Shown here: one piece after another, positions 7,445 to 14,535 of the stretch
Layout: each line of letters starts with the position of its first letter
Numbering within the stretch: the stretch's first letter is position 1
Assembly: GCA_913046825.1 (NCBI GenBank)
Contig: CAJWTF010000070.1
Location: 1-19,108, forward strand
Origin: an uncultured Rickettsiales bacterium
GTDB lineage: Bacteria; Pseudomonadota; Alphaproteobacteria; UBA8366
Reading direction: 5' to 3'
DNA: 19,108 nt
Translations under genes and position numbers: made by a program
The notes under the pieces: generated by a model
Database searches by the model: none
What the model was told of the DNA's origin: nothing
What the model saw: the letters and a program-made list of their open reading frames with translations, nothing else

Positions 7445-8284
7445 TCAGGCCGGTTTTACGAAGTGGAAGCTGCCCCAGACCATGTGACCGGCTTCGCCGC
7501 CATCTACCCAGTACTGCATACCGTTGCCGATCTTCTCAAGGAAGGCTTCGCTGATCTCCTGCTTGAGCTCGTCGTGGCGGCCCCGGGTTTCGGCGACGAT
7601 GGTGCGGTAATTGGTGAGGAAATCTTCCGTCCGATCCTCATAACCGCGATCGATGAATCCAGCGGCCTTGGCATCAGCGAGATACCCCTCGACGGTGCCG
7701 AAAGAGACGAGATTGGCACGCTCGAGCATGGGCCGAAGAACTTCCGCCGGGGCCGACGGTGTGGCCATCGGGTCGGCGAAGACGAACTCTCCGCCGGGCT
7801 TCAGGATGCGGAAAACTTCGCGCATCAACTGAGCCCGGTCGCCGCAATGCAGGAAGGCTTCCTGGGACCAGGCGATGTCGACCTGCGCGTCCTCCATCGG
7901 GATGTCTTCGTAGTTCCCCTCGAGGGGGGTGATCTTGCCGGTGAGCCCTTCCGCCGCGTTGGTCTTGGCCATGGCCTCAAGCTCTAGCGCACTGGCGTTG
8001 AGGGCAATACCGGAACAGTTATAGTCGGTGACCAGCTGGCGGATCGGACCGCCGAAGCCGGCACCGAGGTCGATCACGGTCGAGTCCGAACTCAATGTGT
8101 CCAGCCGATCGGCGATGTAAGCCACCGCGCGGCGGGCGGCCTCGCGGATGCCGATGCCGGGCTCATCAAAGATGCCGACATGAATGCTCTCCCCACCCCA
8201 AATTTTCCGGTAGTAAGTGTCCGTGTCCGAGCTGTTGTAGTAATCAGTGCTTTTCTGAATGGCTTCTTCGGTCTTGTCGGACAT
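7445..8284 (-). CDS. Sarcosine/dimethylglycine N-methyltransferase-like SAM methyltransferase
   Basis: A 279-residue class I methyltransferase closely resembling the sarcosine/dimethylglycine N-methyltransferases (SDMT) that finish glycine betaine synthesis from glycine. The N-terminal signature YYNSSDTDTYYRKIWGGES followed by IHVGIFDE matches the SDMT pattern. SAM motif I is VIDLGAGFGG at residues 70-79, with DIAWSQEAFLHCGDR and RILKPGGEFVFADPM after it, and the C-terminal MQYWVDGGEAGHMVWGSFHF is also characteristic. The likely role is cytosolic betaine osmolyte synthesis or a related N-methylation. The partner glycine/sarcosine methyltransferase is not in the window, so the true acceptor could be different. 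The start ATG 8284 follows AAGGAG at 9 bases. The hydroxyacid dehydrogenase lies 117 bases upstream on the same strand. Confidence 0.85.
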   Translation of the reverse strand: MSDKTEEAIQKSTDYYNSSDTDTYYRKIWGGESIHVGIFDEPGIGIREAARRAVAYIADRLDTLSSDSTVIDLGAGFGGPIRQLVTDYNCSGIALNASALELEAMAKTNAAEGLTGKITPLEGNYEDIPMEDAQVDIAWSQEAFLHCGDRAQLMREVFRILKPGGEFVFADPMATPSAPAEVLRPMLERANLVSFGTVEGYLADAKAAGFIDRGYEDRTEDFLTNYRTIVAETRGRHDELKQEISEAFLEKIGNGMQYWVDGGEAGHMVWGSFHFVKPA

Positions 8285-8401
8285 CAGGGCTCTCCTTGCT
8301 GCAGGTCGGCGTCCCGCGAATGAAACGTTATATAGGTAAATCTGATATGAAGCGCCGTCCGATCAAGGTTGTGGGCGATGCCGGCCGCGATCTGGCAAAC
8401 G

Positions 8402-9352
8402 TCACGCAACCCGGCTCGGCATCTCCTGCCCCGTCAATCCCGCGATCAAGTTCTCGATGGTGCGCTGGACCATGCCGATCCGCGTCTTGCGGGTGGCGCT
8501 GCCGAGGTGTGGTGCGATCACCAAGTTTTCCAAACTCAACAACGGATGGTCGCGGGGCAGGGGCTCCGGCTCCGTGACGTCGAGGCCTGCGGCCCAGATC
8601 GTGCCGTCCCTCAATGCGTCGACCAAGGCGTCATGATCAAGCACGCCGCCCCGTGCTGCGTTGATCAGGATCGCGGTCGGCTTCATCTGCACCAGCTCCG
8701 CGCGACCGATGGTGTTGCGGGTATCGGGCCGCATCGGCAGGTTGAGTGTCACGAAATCCGATTGCGCCAACAGATCCGCCAGGCTCGCGTAAGTCGCCCC
8801 CAATTCTGCCGCGACCTCGGGAATTTTGTTCCGGTTGTGATAGAGGATTTTCATATCGAACCCGTAGGCCCGGCGTGCCACCTGTTGCCCGACGCCGCCC
8901 ATGCCGATGATACCGAGCGTGGCGCCATAGACTTCCTGTCCGTGCCAGATATTCGCATCGTAATGGGCGAATTCCGGCCCGCGTGCGAAATGATCGCCGC
9001 GCACGATATGCCGCGCCGCCGCCAAAAGCAGCGCAAAGGTCATATCGGCGGTGGCCCCATCGACAAATCCCGGCGTATTACCGACCGGAATGCCCCGCGC
9101 CTCGGCGTCCTCCAGATTAATATGATCGATCCCGACCCCCTGATTGCTGATTACCCGCAGGTTCGGCATTGTGTCCATGACTGTGCCGTCGATAATCGGA
9201 TGCCCATAGACGAAAAACCCGTCGGCGGCCTCAAGCATGTCTGGGTTGGTGGAACCGTCCTCGTGCCAAAGATGGATCTCGCAATCGACGGCCTCCACCA
9301 TCTCCATGATCCAGGGTGCGAGTTCGGCGTTGGTCATGATTTGGTATGGCAT
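8402..9352 (-). CDS. D-2-hydroxyacid dehydrogenase, glyoxylate/hydroxypyruvate reductase-like
   Basis: A 316-residue NAD(P)-dependent D-2-hydroxyacid dehydrogenase, expected to reduce glyoxylate, hydroxypyruvate or a similar 2-oxoacid in the cytosol. VISNQGVGIDHINLEDAEAR and IPVGNTPGFVDGATADMTFA are the substrate-side motifs. LGIIGMGGVGQQVARRAYGF (about 146-165) is the Rossmann nucleotide site. Catalytic residues by family alignment are Arg234 (NAARGGV), Glu263 (DVTEPEPLP) and His282 (APHLGSAT). After the second strand the text is LYHNR with no acidic residue, and the arginine favours NADPH; that is inference. ATG 9352 follows CCGGAG. Length is normal. The methyltransferase gene is 117 bases downstream on the same strand; co-transcription is possible but a functional link is not obvious. 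Confidence 0.92.
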   Translation of the reverse strand: MPYQIMTNAELAPWIMEMVEAVDCEIHLWHEDGSTNPDMLEAADGFFVYGHPIIDGTVMDTMPNLRVISNQGVGIDHINLEDAEARGIPVGNTPGFVDGATADMTFALLLAAARHIVRGDHFARGPEFAHYDANIWHGQEVYGATLGIIGMGGVGQQVARRAYGFDMKILYHNRNKIPEVAAELGATYASLADLLAQSDFVTLNLPMRPDTRNTIGRAELVQMKPTAILINAARGGVLDHDALVDALRDGTIWAAGLDVTEPEPLPRDHPLLSLENLVIAPHLGSATRKTRIGMVQRTIENLIAGLTGQEMPSRVA

Positions 9353-9413
9353 GAGAGCTCCGGAGGAAGGTTGCAGGTTGAGAATTTAGAGTGCTGTCAT
9401 CACAAACTCCATT

Positions 9414-9440
9414 GTCATTCCCGCCAAGGCGGGAATCCAG
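9414..9440. repeat. REP-like palindrome (ATTCCCGCC-AA-GGCGGGAAT)
   Basis: ATTCCCGCC at 9417-9425 and GGCGGGAAT at 9428-9436 are perfect 9-base inverted repeats with a 2-base loop, flanked by GTC and CCAG. The whole resembles the GTCATTCCCGCGAAAGCGGGAATCCAG element dispersed in many proteobacterial genomes (from memory). It sits 60-90 bases upstream of the dehydrogenase start, so it would fall in its promoter or leader region. Confidence 0.75.
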
Positions 9441-9611
9441 GATTAGCTGGGTTTTCCATCTGAACCGAAGATGAGATTAGCAGAAATAAAACGAGCTACA
9501 TTTTGTGTCACCGGATTGCCAGGGTTTATCGCAGAAGAGGGCAATATATTGTTAAATGCACAATCAGGTGCGTCTCTGTAGTGGGTAACCTATGTCAGAC
9601 ATTCTGGTGGG
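9441..9611. other. Intergenic region without recognised gene
   Basis: This stretch separates the leftward dehydrogenase from a doubtful open frame to the right. No credible coding region or RNA was seen. Any promoter for the leftward dehydrogenase should lie in or just left of it. Confidence 0.4.
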
Positions 9612-9866
9612 TTGGTGGAATGCCACAGGTCATTCATCGTTTTCCTACCGGTCTGTTTCTTTGTTTGCGGAGCTCGTCTGCTAGAGGCATCTTTGCAGGA
9701 CAATGCCTTGCAAGCGTTTGTCTATGGCGTGCTGACGGCCGTGGTGTCACTTTTGCTTATCGGGCGAGCGGTCAGCCATCACGATGCGTCGAATGGCTCG
9801 GCCTTTGTGGCTCTCTGCCCGTCCATTACCGCCCTTGCGGCCATTCCGGTCCACGGTGAATGGTAG
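9612..9866 (+). CDS. Doubtful small hydrophobic protein or gene relic
   Basis: An 84-residue open frame from TTG 9612 with two hydrophobic patches, SFIVFLPVCFFVCGARLL and ALQAFVYGVLTAVVSLLLIG, separated by a polar turn, as in a two-helix membrane protein. The C-terminal third (SHHDASNGS to HGEW) looks like random translation. There is no convincing Shine-Dalgarno. A neighbouring frame offers a better start (ATG 9592, reading MSDILVGWW), as if a frameshift separates a start from the hydrophobic body. I do not recognise a family. It may be a decayed membrane gene or chance. Confidence 0.22.
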   Translation: MVECHRSFIVFLPVCFFVCGARLLEASLQDNALQAFVYGVLTAVVSLLLIGRAVSHHDASNGSAFVALCPSITALAAIPVHGEW

Positions 9867-9930
9867 ACAACGGACGACTTGATCGCCTTGCTGCTAATTT
9901 CGAGCGGTGTCTAGTTTGCAAGCGGGAGCC

Positions 9931-9957
9931 CGCTCGCAGCCCAATGGGCTGGGAGCG
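9931..9957. other. Strong hairpin downstream of the DUF411 gene
   Basis: CGCTCGCAGCCC, AAT, GGGCTGGGAGCG forms a 12-base stem with one internal G-G mismatch and a 3-base loop, about 60 bases past the end of the leftward DUF411 gene. Neither side has a good T-run, so rho-independent termination is uncertain. It could act as a 3' processing or stability hairpin. Confidence 0.35.
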
Positions 9958-10016
9958 TTTGAGGCGAGAAAGTTTTCAATACGGCGAGACCAAACCTTTC
10001 TCCGAACTCGATTGCC

Positions 10017-10487
10017 TTAGGTGTGATTACCAAAGACGTGGTAGCCGGTCTCGCCAAATAGGATGGTCTTGAAGGGTTCGCGCTGGTTGCCTTGCTCCAT
10101 GCCGGGTGAGCCGATCGGCATGCCGGGCACTGCGAGGCCAATGGCCTTGGGCCGTTCGCGTAGTAGCCGCTTTACGTCTCCGGCGGGGACATGGCCCTCG
10201 ATGACGTAGTTATCGACTGTCGCGGTATGACAGGCCTCCAGTATTCGCGGCACCCCGAATTGTACCTTGATTGGTGAGAGGTCTTCGGCATGCACGATCG
10301 CTACGTTGAAGCCGGCGCGCTGCATGTGGTCGGCCCATGCTTGGCAACAACCGCAGCTCGGAGATTTGAAGATGGTGATCCTGTTTCCGGCGGCATCGGC
10401 GGGCAGTGCCGAGAGATCGACCGCTGCGAGGGCGGAGGTGGCGAGAAGCCGGTGCGCGAATGTCCGGCGGGAGAGCAGTGTGTTCAT
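10017..10487 (-). CDS. DUF411 metal-binding protein, probably exported, copper-associated
   Basis: A 156-residue protein of the DUF411 family, often found in copper and other metal resistance settings and thought to bind metal in the periplasm. The N-terminus LSRRTFAHRLLATSALAA has a twin-arginine-like S-R-R-T-F followed by a hydrophobic stretch and ends near PADAAG, so Tat or Sec export is likely. The core motif KSPSCGCCQAW holds Cys45, Cys47 and Cys48. ILEACHTATVDNYVIEGHVP gives Cys86 and His99, and GLAVPGMPIGSPGME is the conserved C-terminal block. ATG 10487 is chosen because it places the twin arginines near the start; ATG 10511 is an alternative. Neither has a strong Shine-Dalgarno. No copper pump, oxidase or regulator accompanies it. 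The ThDP enzyme ends 153 bases upstream on the same strand. Confidence 0.88.
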   Translation of the reverse strand: MNTLLSRRTFAHRLLATSALAAVDLSALPADAAGNRITIFKSPSCGCCQAWADHMQRAGFNVAIVHAEDLSPIKVQFGVPRILEACHTATVDNYVIEGHVPAGDVKRLLRERPKAIGLAVPGMPIGSPGMEQGNQREPFKTILFGETGYHVFGNHT

Positions 10488-10595
10488 TTCATCCGCGTCA
10501 AGTTGTTGCATACAAAAGCGTTCGAATTATTTGATCGCCGAAAGAAAATATAGCCCCTTCAGCTGCGAGAGGGTCAATCACTATCGCATTGGTTA

Positions 10596-10609
10596 CCCGC
10601 ATGTGCGGG
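10596..10609. terminator. Possible weak terminator hairpin after the ThDP enzyme gene
   Basis: CCCGCA-TG-TGCGGG is a perfect 6-base inverted repeat with a 2-base loop, about 30 bases beyond the stop of the leftward ThDP enzyme gene and before the DUF411 gene. It lacks a downstream T-run on the minus strand. If it works, it would partly uncouple the two leftward genes. Confidence 0.25.
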
Positions 10610-10640
10610 CACGACACTCGAGTTGGCCTGCGTTGTTTTT

Positions 10641-12206
10641 CTACATAATCAAATCAATCAGATACGGCCCATCCGTCTGAATGCCGACTTCGATGGCTTT
10701 CATCAGACCCTCGCAATCGGTGACTTCCTCGCCGGGTACACCCATGCCTTTGGCCATGTCGACCCAACCGAGGTTTGGTCGATCGAGGGACAGCATATCG
10801 ATGGCGCGGGGCCCTGGGTTTTGCACGCCGACATTGGTGAGTTCGCCGCGCAGGATTTTGTATATGCGGTTTGAGAAGACGATGGTGACGATGTTTAGCT
10901 TTTCGCGCGCCATGGTCCAGAGTGATTGCACCGTGTACATGCCGCTGCCGTCGCCCTCGAGCAGGATCACTTGGCGGTCTGGCGCAGCGACGGCCGCGCC
11001 CACGGCAACCGGCATGCCGAAACCGATGGAGCCGCCCCGGTTGTTCAGCCAATCGTGGCGCGGTGCCCCAGCGGTCGCAGGGAAAAACCCTCGGCCGGTG
11101 GTAACGGACTCGTCGACGACGATGGCGCCTTCCGGCAGCATCGCACCCATCACGGCGGCCAGGTTATCAAGGGTCGGCTCTCCTGAGGGGCGACCCGGAC
11201 GGCCCGCATTCGCGACATGGGCCATCGGGGAGTTCTGTGCGTTCAGTTCTACTTCCAAGGCCTCCAAGGCCGCGATCATGTCATCGTCCGCATTGGCGAG
11301 GCGCGTCATCGGCACGCCTTCTTGGTAGAGCAGGCTCGGTTTGCCGGGATAGCCGAAGAAGGCGACCGGTGGTTTGGCCCCGACGAGGATGAGTTGGCCG
11401 GCCCCCTTCAGCATCTCCACCGCTTGGTCGACGACGAATGGAATACGGAGGACTTGTGGCAGACCCGCGCCGCGCGCGAGGCGGGCATTGGCACCCTCGC
11501 TCAATAGGCCACAGCCCGTCTTTCCCGCAATTCTCCCGGCGATCTGCAGACCCTTTTCGGTGAGCGCGGCACCCGCCAACAGTAATGTTGCGGTCTTGCC
11601 GTTGGTGAGCAGTTTGGCAGCCCCGGTGACGGCGCTATTCGTGACTGTCGAGGGTGGTAGGGGCGGTGTTGCGGTTTCGACTTTGCTTGCTGGGCCCCAG
11701 GCGGTATCGGCGGGTAGGATCAGGGTTGCGATCTGTCCGGGTGCTCGCGTCGCGGCTTCGATGGCGGCGGCGCCATCCCTTGAGACGTCTTCCGAGGTGA
11801 GCGACGTGCGGACCCAGTGCGACATCGGCCGGGCCACGCCTTCGATGTCGGAGGTCAGCGGAGCGTCGTGCTTTATGTGGTATGTCGTGTGTTCGCCGAC
11901 AACGTTGACCACGCCTGAATTCGCCTTCTTGGCGTTGTGCAGATTGGCGAGACCATTGGCGAGGCCTGGGCCCAGATGTAACAGGGTCGAGGCCGGTTTC
12001 TGGCCCATCCGGTAGTAGCCGTCGGCGGCTCCCGTTAGCACGCCTTCGAACAATCCTAGTATGCAGCGCATGCCTGGAACCTTGTCGAGTGCCGCAACGA
12101 AATGCATCTCCGAGGTGCCTGGATTCGTGAAGCAGACATCCACGCCGCCGGCAATCAAGGTTCGCACAAGGCTCTCGGCGCCATTCATATCCGTCGGTTC
12201 GGTCAT
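10641..12206 (-). CDS. Acetolactate synthase/benzoylformate decarboxylase-like ThDP enzyme
   Basis: A 521-residue thiamine diphosphate enzyme with the pyruvate oxidase/decarboxylase fold. NGAESLVRTLIAGGVDVCFT and NPGTSEMHF open the Pyr domain. Glu54 in ILGLFEGVLTGAADGYYRM matches the catalytic glutamate that activates ThDP. The PP domain has LLEGDGSGMYTVQSLWTMAR, with GDG at 418-420 and Asn446 in FSNRIYKILRGEL completing the metal-ThDP motif. It is shorter than biosynthetic IlvB (about 560-590) and resembles the branch annotated 'acetolactate synthase large subunit' or MdlC-like, which often decarboxylates 2-oxoacids in catabolism. No regulatory subunit gene (ilvH) is adjacent, which supports a catabolic role. 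ATG 12206 is preceded by GGAGCAGAGAAG. Substrate is unknown. Confidence 0.88.
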   Translation of the reverse strand: MTEPTDMNGAESLVRTLIAGGVDVCFTNPGTSEMHFVAALDKVPGMRCILGLFEGVLTGAADGYYRMGQKPASTLLHLGPGLANGLANLHNAKKANSGVVNVVGEHTTYHIKHDAPLTSDIEGVARPMSHWVRTSLTSEDVSRDGAAAIEAATRAPGQIATLILPADTAWGPASKVETATPPLPPSTVTNSAVTGAAKLLTNGKTATLLLAGAALTEKGLQIAGRIAGKTGCGLLSEGANARLARGAGLPQVLRIPFVVDQAVEMLKGAGQLILVGAKPPVAFFGYPGKPSLLYQEGVPMTRLANADDDMIAALEALEVELNAQNSPMAHVANAGRPGRPSGEPTLDNLAAVMGAMLPEGAIVVDESVTTGRGFFPATAGAPRHDWLNNRGGSIGFGMPVAVGAAVAAPDRQVILLEGDGSGMYTVQSLWTMAREKLNIVTIVFSNRIYKILRGELTNVGVQNPGPRAIDMLSLDRPNLGWVDMAKGMGVPGEEVTDCEGLMKAIEVGIQTDGPYLIDLIM

Positions 12207-12489
12207 CGTCTTCTCTGCTCCAATGGCAATTGCCGGATAGGAATTATGGCCCGCGCCCGGATAAGACAGGGCCGAGGGTGATTTTTCCCTGTAAACTCGC
12301 CGCGCTGCTTTGGGCTACATTTGATAGGAGGGGGGTAAGGTCTTGTACTTGAGGCCATGGAATATCTAAAATTAGTTCGAGTCATTGGTTTCAGGACGGC
12401 TCCAAGGCCCGGAATAAATGCCTGCAAAATAAAATATAAGTAATGAATTATGAATATCAATTAATATTGAAATTCATCGCATGGGATAG
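12207..12489. other. Intergenic region, GC-normal then AT-rich
   Basis: This divergent spacer must hold the promoters for the leftward ThDP enzyme and the rightward MFS transporter. Composition falls sharply after about 12420 into AT-rich DNA. Short frames within it show no protein features. No confident promoter pair was identified. Confidence 0.4.
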
Positions 12490-12555
12490 AGTAAAATAGA
12501 CGAATTATTTAAAATATACGGCGATAGATATAGAGTATTCGTTACAGTAACGGGT

Positions 12556-14040
12556 ATGTTTGCGGCTTTCACTATGGTGTTGTCGGGTACCATCGTGAAT
12601 GTCGCCGTGCCGGACGTCATGGGGGCGTTTGGGGTTGGGCAAAGCGAAGTTCAGCTGATGTCGACGGCGTTCATGATCTCCATGACCACAGGGCAATTGC
12701 TGAATGCCTGGGTTGTGGCGGTGTTTGGCCAGCGCTGGGGCTATATGGGAACGCTGGCGCTGTTTACGTTGGGCAGCTTGGTGGCCGGCGCGGCGGAGAG
12801 CTTTGACATGGTCGTTTTTGGCCGAGTCCTCCAGGGTTCCGCCGCTGGTGTGATCCAGCCATTGGTCATGGTGACGGTGTTCCAAGCCTTTCCTGAAGGG
12901 CGACGGGGCGCGGCGCTTGGCGTCTACGTTATGGGGTTGGTCGGTGCAGCTTCGGTCGGCCCGCCGCTTGGCGGCCTCGCGATAGAGCTGTTTGATTGGC
13001 GCTACATTTTCTATGCGCCGCTGGCCTTGGTGGCGATTGCGGTGCCGCTCGGTGCGTTGTTCATGCCCAATGTCCGTGACAAAAAGCCGCCGAAGTTCGA
13101 TTGGATTGGCTATGTCCTGCTCTGCATTGGGCTCTATTGCCTAATGTCCGCGATTTCCAACGGGCCCCGCGACGGATGGAGTTCTAACTACATCGTCTCG
13201 CTGATGGTCTTAGGGATTGGCTCCATGGCAGCATTCGTTCAATCCCAGCGGCGCGAAGCGGCGTCGATGCTGGATCTCTCCTTGTTTAAGAACAAGATGT
13301 TTATGATGGCCGTTGTTGTTACGTGCTTCACGGCGGTCGGTAATTTTGCTTCCGTCTATGCTGTGCCAGTGGCGGCTCAGATCGTGCAGAACATGACGCC
13401 CTTCGACGCCGGCATGGCGCTCATGCCGTCGATGCTGTTGGCGATGTTCATCATGCCGATCAGCGGGCGTCTATCCGACAAGATACCGCCGCATACCGCG
13501 ATCATTACTGGGCTCGTGTTTCTCACTGCGGGGGTCGTGCCCTTCGCGTTCGCCGATGCCAATACGTCATTCACGTTGATCATGCTTTACGGTCTCATTG
13601 GGCGCTGGGCGACCGCTTTCGTACAACCGTTCATTATGAATACAGCGTTGCAATCTCTGCCGCCCGACAAGCTCAATGCGGGTGGCGGCACACTAAATTT
13701 TGCGCGGCAACTCGTCGGTTCGCTCGGGACCAACATATGGGTGGTCTTCGTTGATTGGCGGATAGATTTTCATGCCAGCGCCTTGTCCACGATGCAAAGT
13801 GGCTCTAACGCGACGAGTGTCGAGTTCATGCGCGGTGTTGAGCAGATTTACCGCGAGGCTGGTGTGCCATTATCGGTGCATCAGGCCGGAGGACTGCATT
13901 ATCTCGGTCAAATGATTGAGGCGCAGGCAAACGCTTTTGCCTTCCAAGACGGCTTTTGGATGCTTGCCGTTTCCTATGCGGTCGGCATCATACCTGCTTG
14001 GTATTTGGGGCGGATTTACAATCAGCGCAGGCCGAAGTAA
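12556..14040 (+). CDS. MFS transporter, DHA2 (EmrB/QacA-like) family, 5' end uncertain
   Basis: A multi-helix inner membrane transporter of the drug:H+ antiporter-2 type, normally with 14 helices. TIVNVAVPDVMGAFGVGQSE in helix 1, GRVLQGSAAGVIQPLVMVTV, MGLVGAASVGPPLGG (motif C) and FDWRYIFYAPLAL are diagnostic. An extra N-terminal stretch, DELFKIYGDRYRVFVTVTG, is encoded in frame just upstream (12499-12555) and matches what homologues carry before helix 1. No ATG, GTG or TTG lies between it and an in-frame TAG at 12487-12489, two codons after ATG 12481. ATG 12556 is therefore the first usable standard start, but it trims part of helix 1 and lacks a Shine-Dalgarno. The gene may be silenced by a nonsense change, use a rare ATA start, or be shortened. 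Substrate is unknown. It diverges from the ThDP enzyme gene. Confidence 0.82.
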   Translation: MFAAFTMVLSGTIVNVAVPDVMGAFGVGQSEVQLMSTAFMISMTTGQLLNAWVVAVFGQRWGYMGTLALFTLGSLVAGAAESFDMVVFGRVLQGSAAGVIQPLVMVTVFQAFPEGRRGAALGVYVMGLVGAASVGPPLGGLAIELFDWRYIFYAPLALVAIAVPLGALFMPNVRDKKPPKFDWIGYVLLCIGLYCLMSAISNGPRDGWSSNYIVSLMVLGIGSMAAFVQSQRREAASMLDLSLFKNKMFMMAVVVTCFTAVGNFASVYAVPVAAQIVQNMTPFDAGMALMPSMLLAMFIMPISGRLSDKIPPHTAIITGLVFLTAGVVPFAFADANTSFTLIMLYGLIGRWATAFVQPFIMNTALQSLPPDKLNAGGGTLNFARQLVGSLGTNIWVVFVDWRIDFHASALSTMQSGSNATSVEFMRGVEQIYREAGVPLSVHQAGGLHYLGQMIEAQANAFAFQDGFWMLAVSYAVGIIPAWYLGRIYNQRRPK

Positions 14041-14240
14041 CAACACCAAAGCGGTGCGCGCTCAGGTGCTAGGTCATTACTATTGATGAATAAAATTTTG
14101 TGATTGTAATCAATATTCATATTAATTTTAGCAGTTTTTCTTAGTAGATGGGTCGTGGGCGTACCCATTAAAATTCTTAGAGATGTTGTAATTGGATCTA
14201 GAAAGACGCGGATACCCTACGTCGAAGATGAAAATGACCC
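14041..14240. other. AT-rich intergenic region after the MFS gene
   Basis: This spacer is strongly AT-rich between about 14085 and 14210 and has no recognisable coding content. Short inverted elements are present (ATGAATA with TATTCAT near 14087-14121, and TGATT-GT-AATCA near 14101-14112), but no terminator-like GC stem with a T-run was seen. Confidence 0.4.
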
Positions 14241-14511
14241 ATGCGACCTTTTCTAATCGACAGGTTTGCGCTAGTCGTCTCGAATTTCGAAGACCGGGAG
14301 ACCGTAAATGCCGTTGCGCGAAGGGTTCAGAAAAGTTTGAAGGAGCCATTTGTTGTTGATGGCAAGTCTATTCTCATATCACCGAGAGTTAGCATCGTGG
14401 CCCTATACGGAACACGGCTCAACCGCCAATGAATTATTAAGTCATTCGGAACTCAGCGTGCACGACGCGGAAATTTATAACACCGCTTCTGAAGCAAGCT
14501 TGGCACCCTGA
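14241..14511 (+). pseudogene. Decayed GGDEF (diguanylate cyclase) domain fragment
   Basis: The frame from 14241 reads DRFALVV, then ARRVQKSLKEPFVVDGKSI and RVSIVALYG. This follows the second half of a GGDEF domain: the GG(D/E)EF-A-L-L strand, the V-A-x-R-[LV] helix, the EPF-x-V-x-G strand and the S-I-G-I-A-[LI]-Y-P strand. The frame then stops at an early TGA, but the next frame continues exactly where a GGDEF domain would: HGSTANELLSHSELSVHDAE, ending at TGA 14511. The catalytic GGDEF signature itself is degraded (IDDRF-like at best), and the N-terminal half is absent or unrecognisable in the AT-rich DNA upstream. It appears to be missing two bases at about 14411, at the P of Y-P-E-H-G. No function is expected. 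Confidence 0.6.
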
Positions 14512-14535
14512 ACGGTTGCCTAGGATCCTTGCTCT

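Noticed and set aside
8369..9463. A 364-codon rightward open frame
   Set aside because: It is antisense to the hydroxyacid dehydrogenase, which has all catalytic motifs. The antisense translation shows only GC-skew composition.
9860..10072. A short rightward open frame before the DUF411 gene
   Set aside because: It runs antisense into the conserved C-terminus of DUF411 and has no protein features.
12540..12552. CGTTAC-A-GTAACG palindrome just before the MFS start as an operator
   Set aside because: It falls in codons for a conserved N-terminal stretch (F-V-T-V-T), so the symmetry is probably coincidental to coding.
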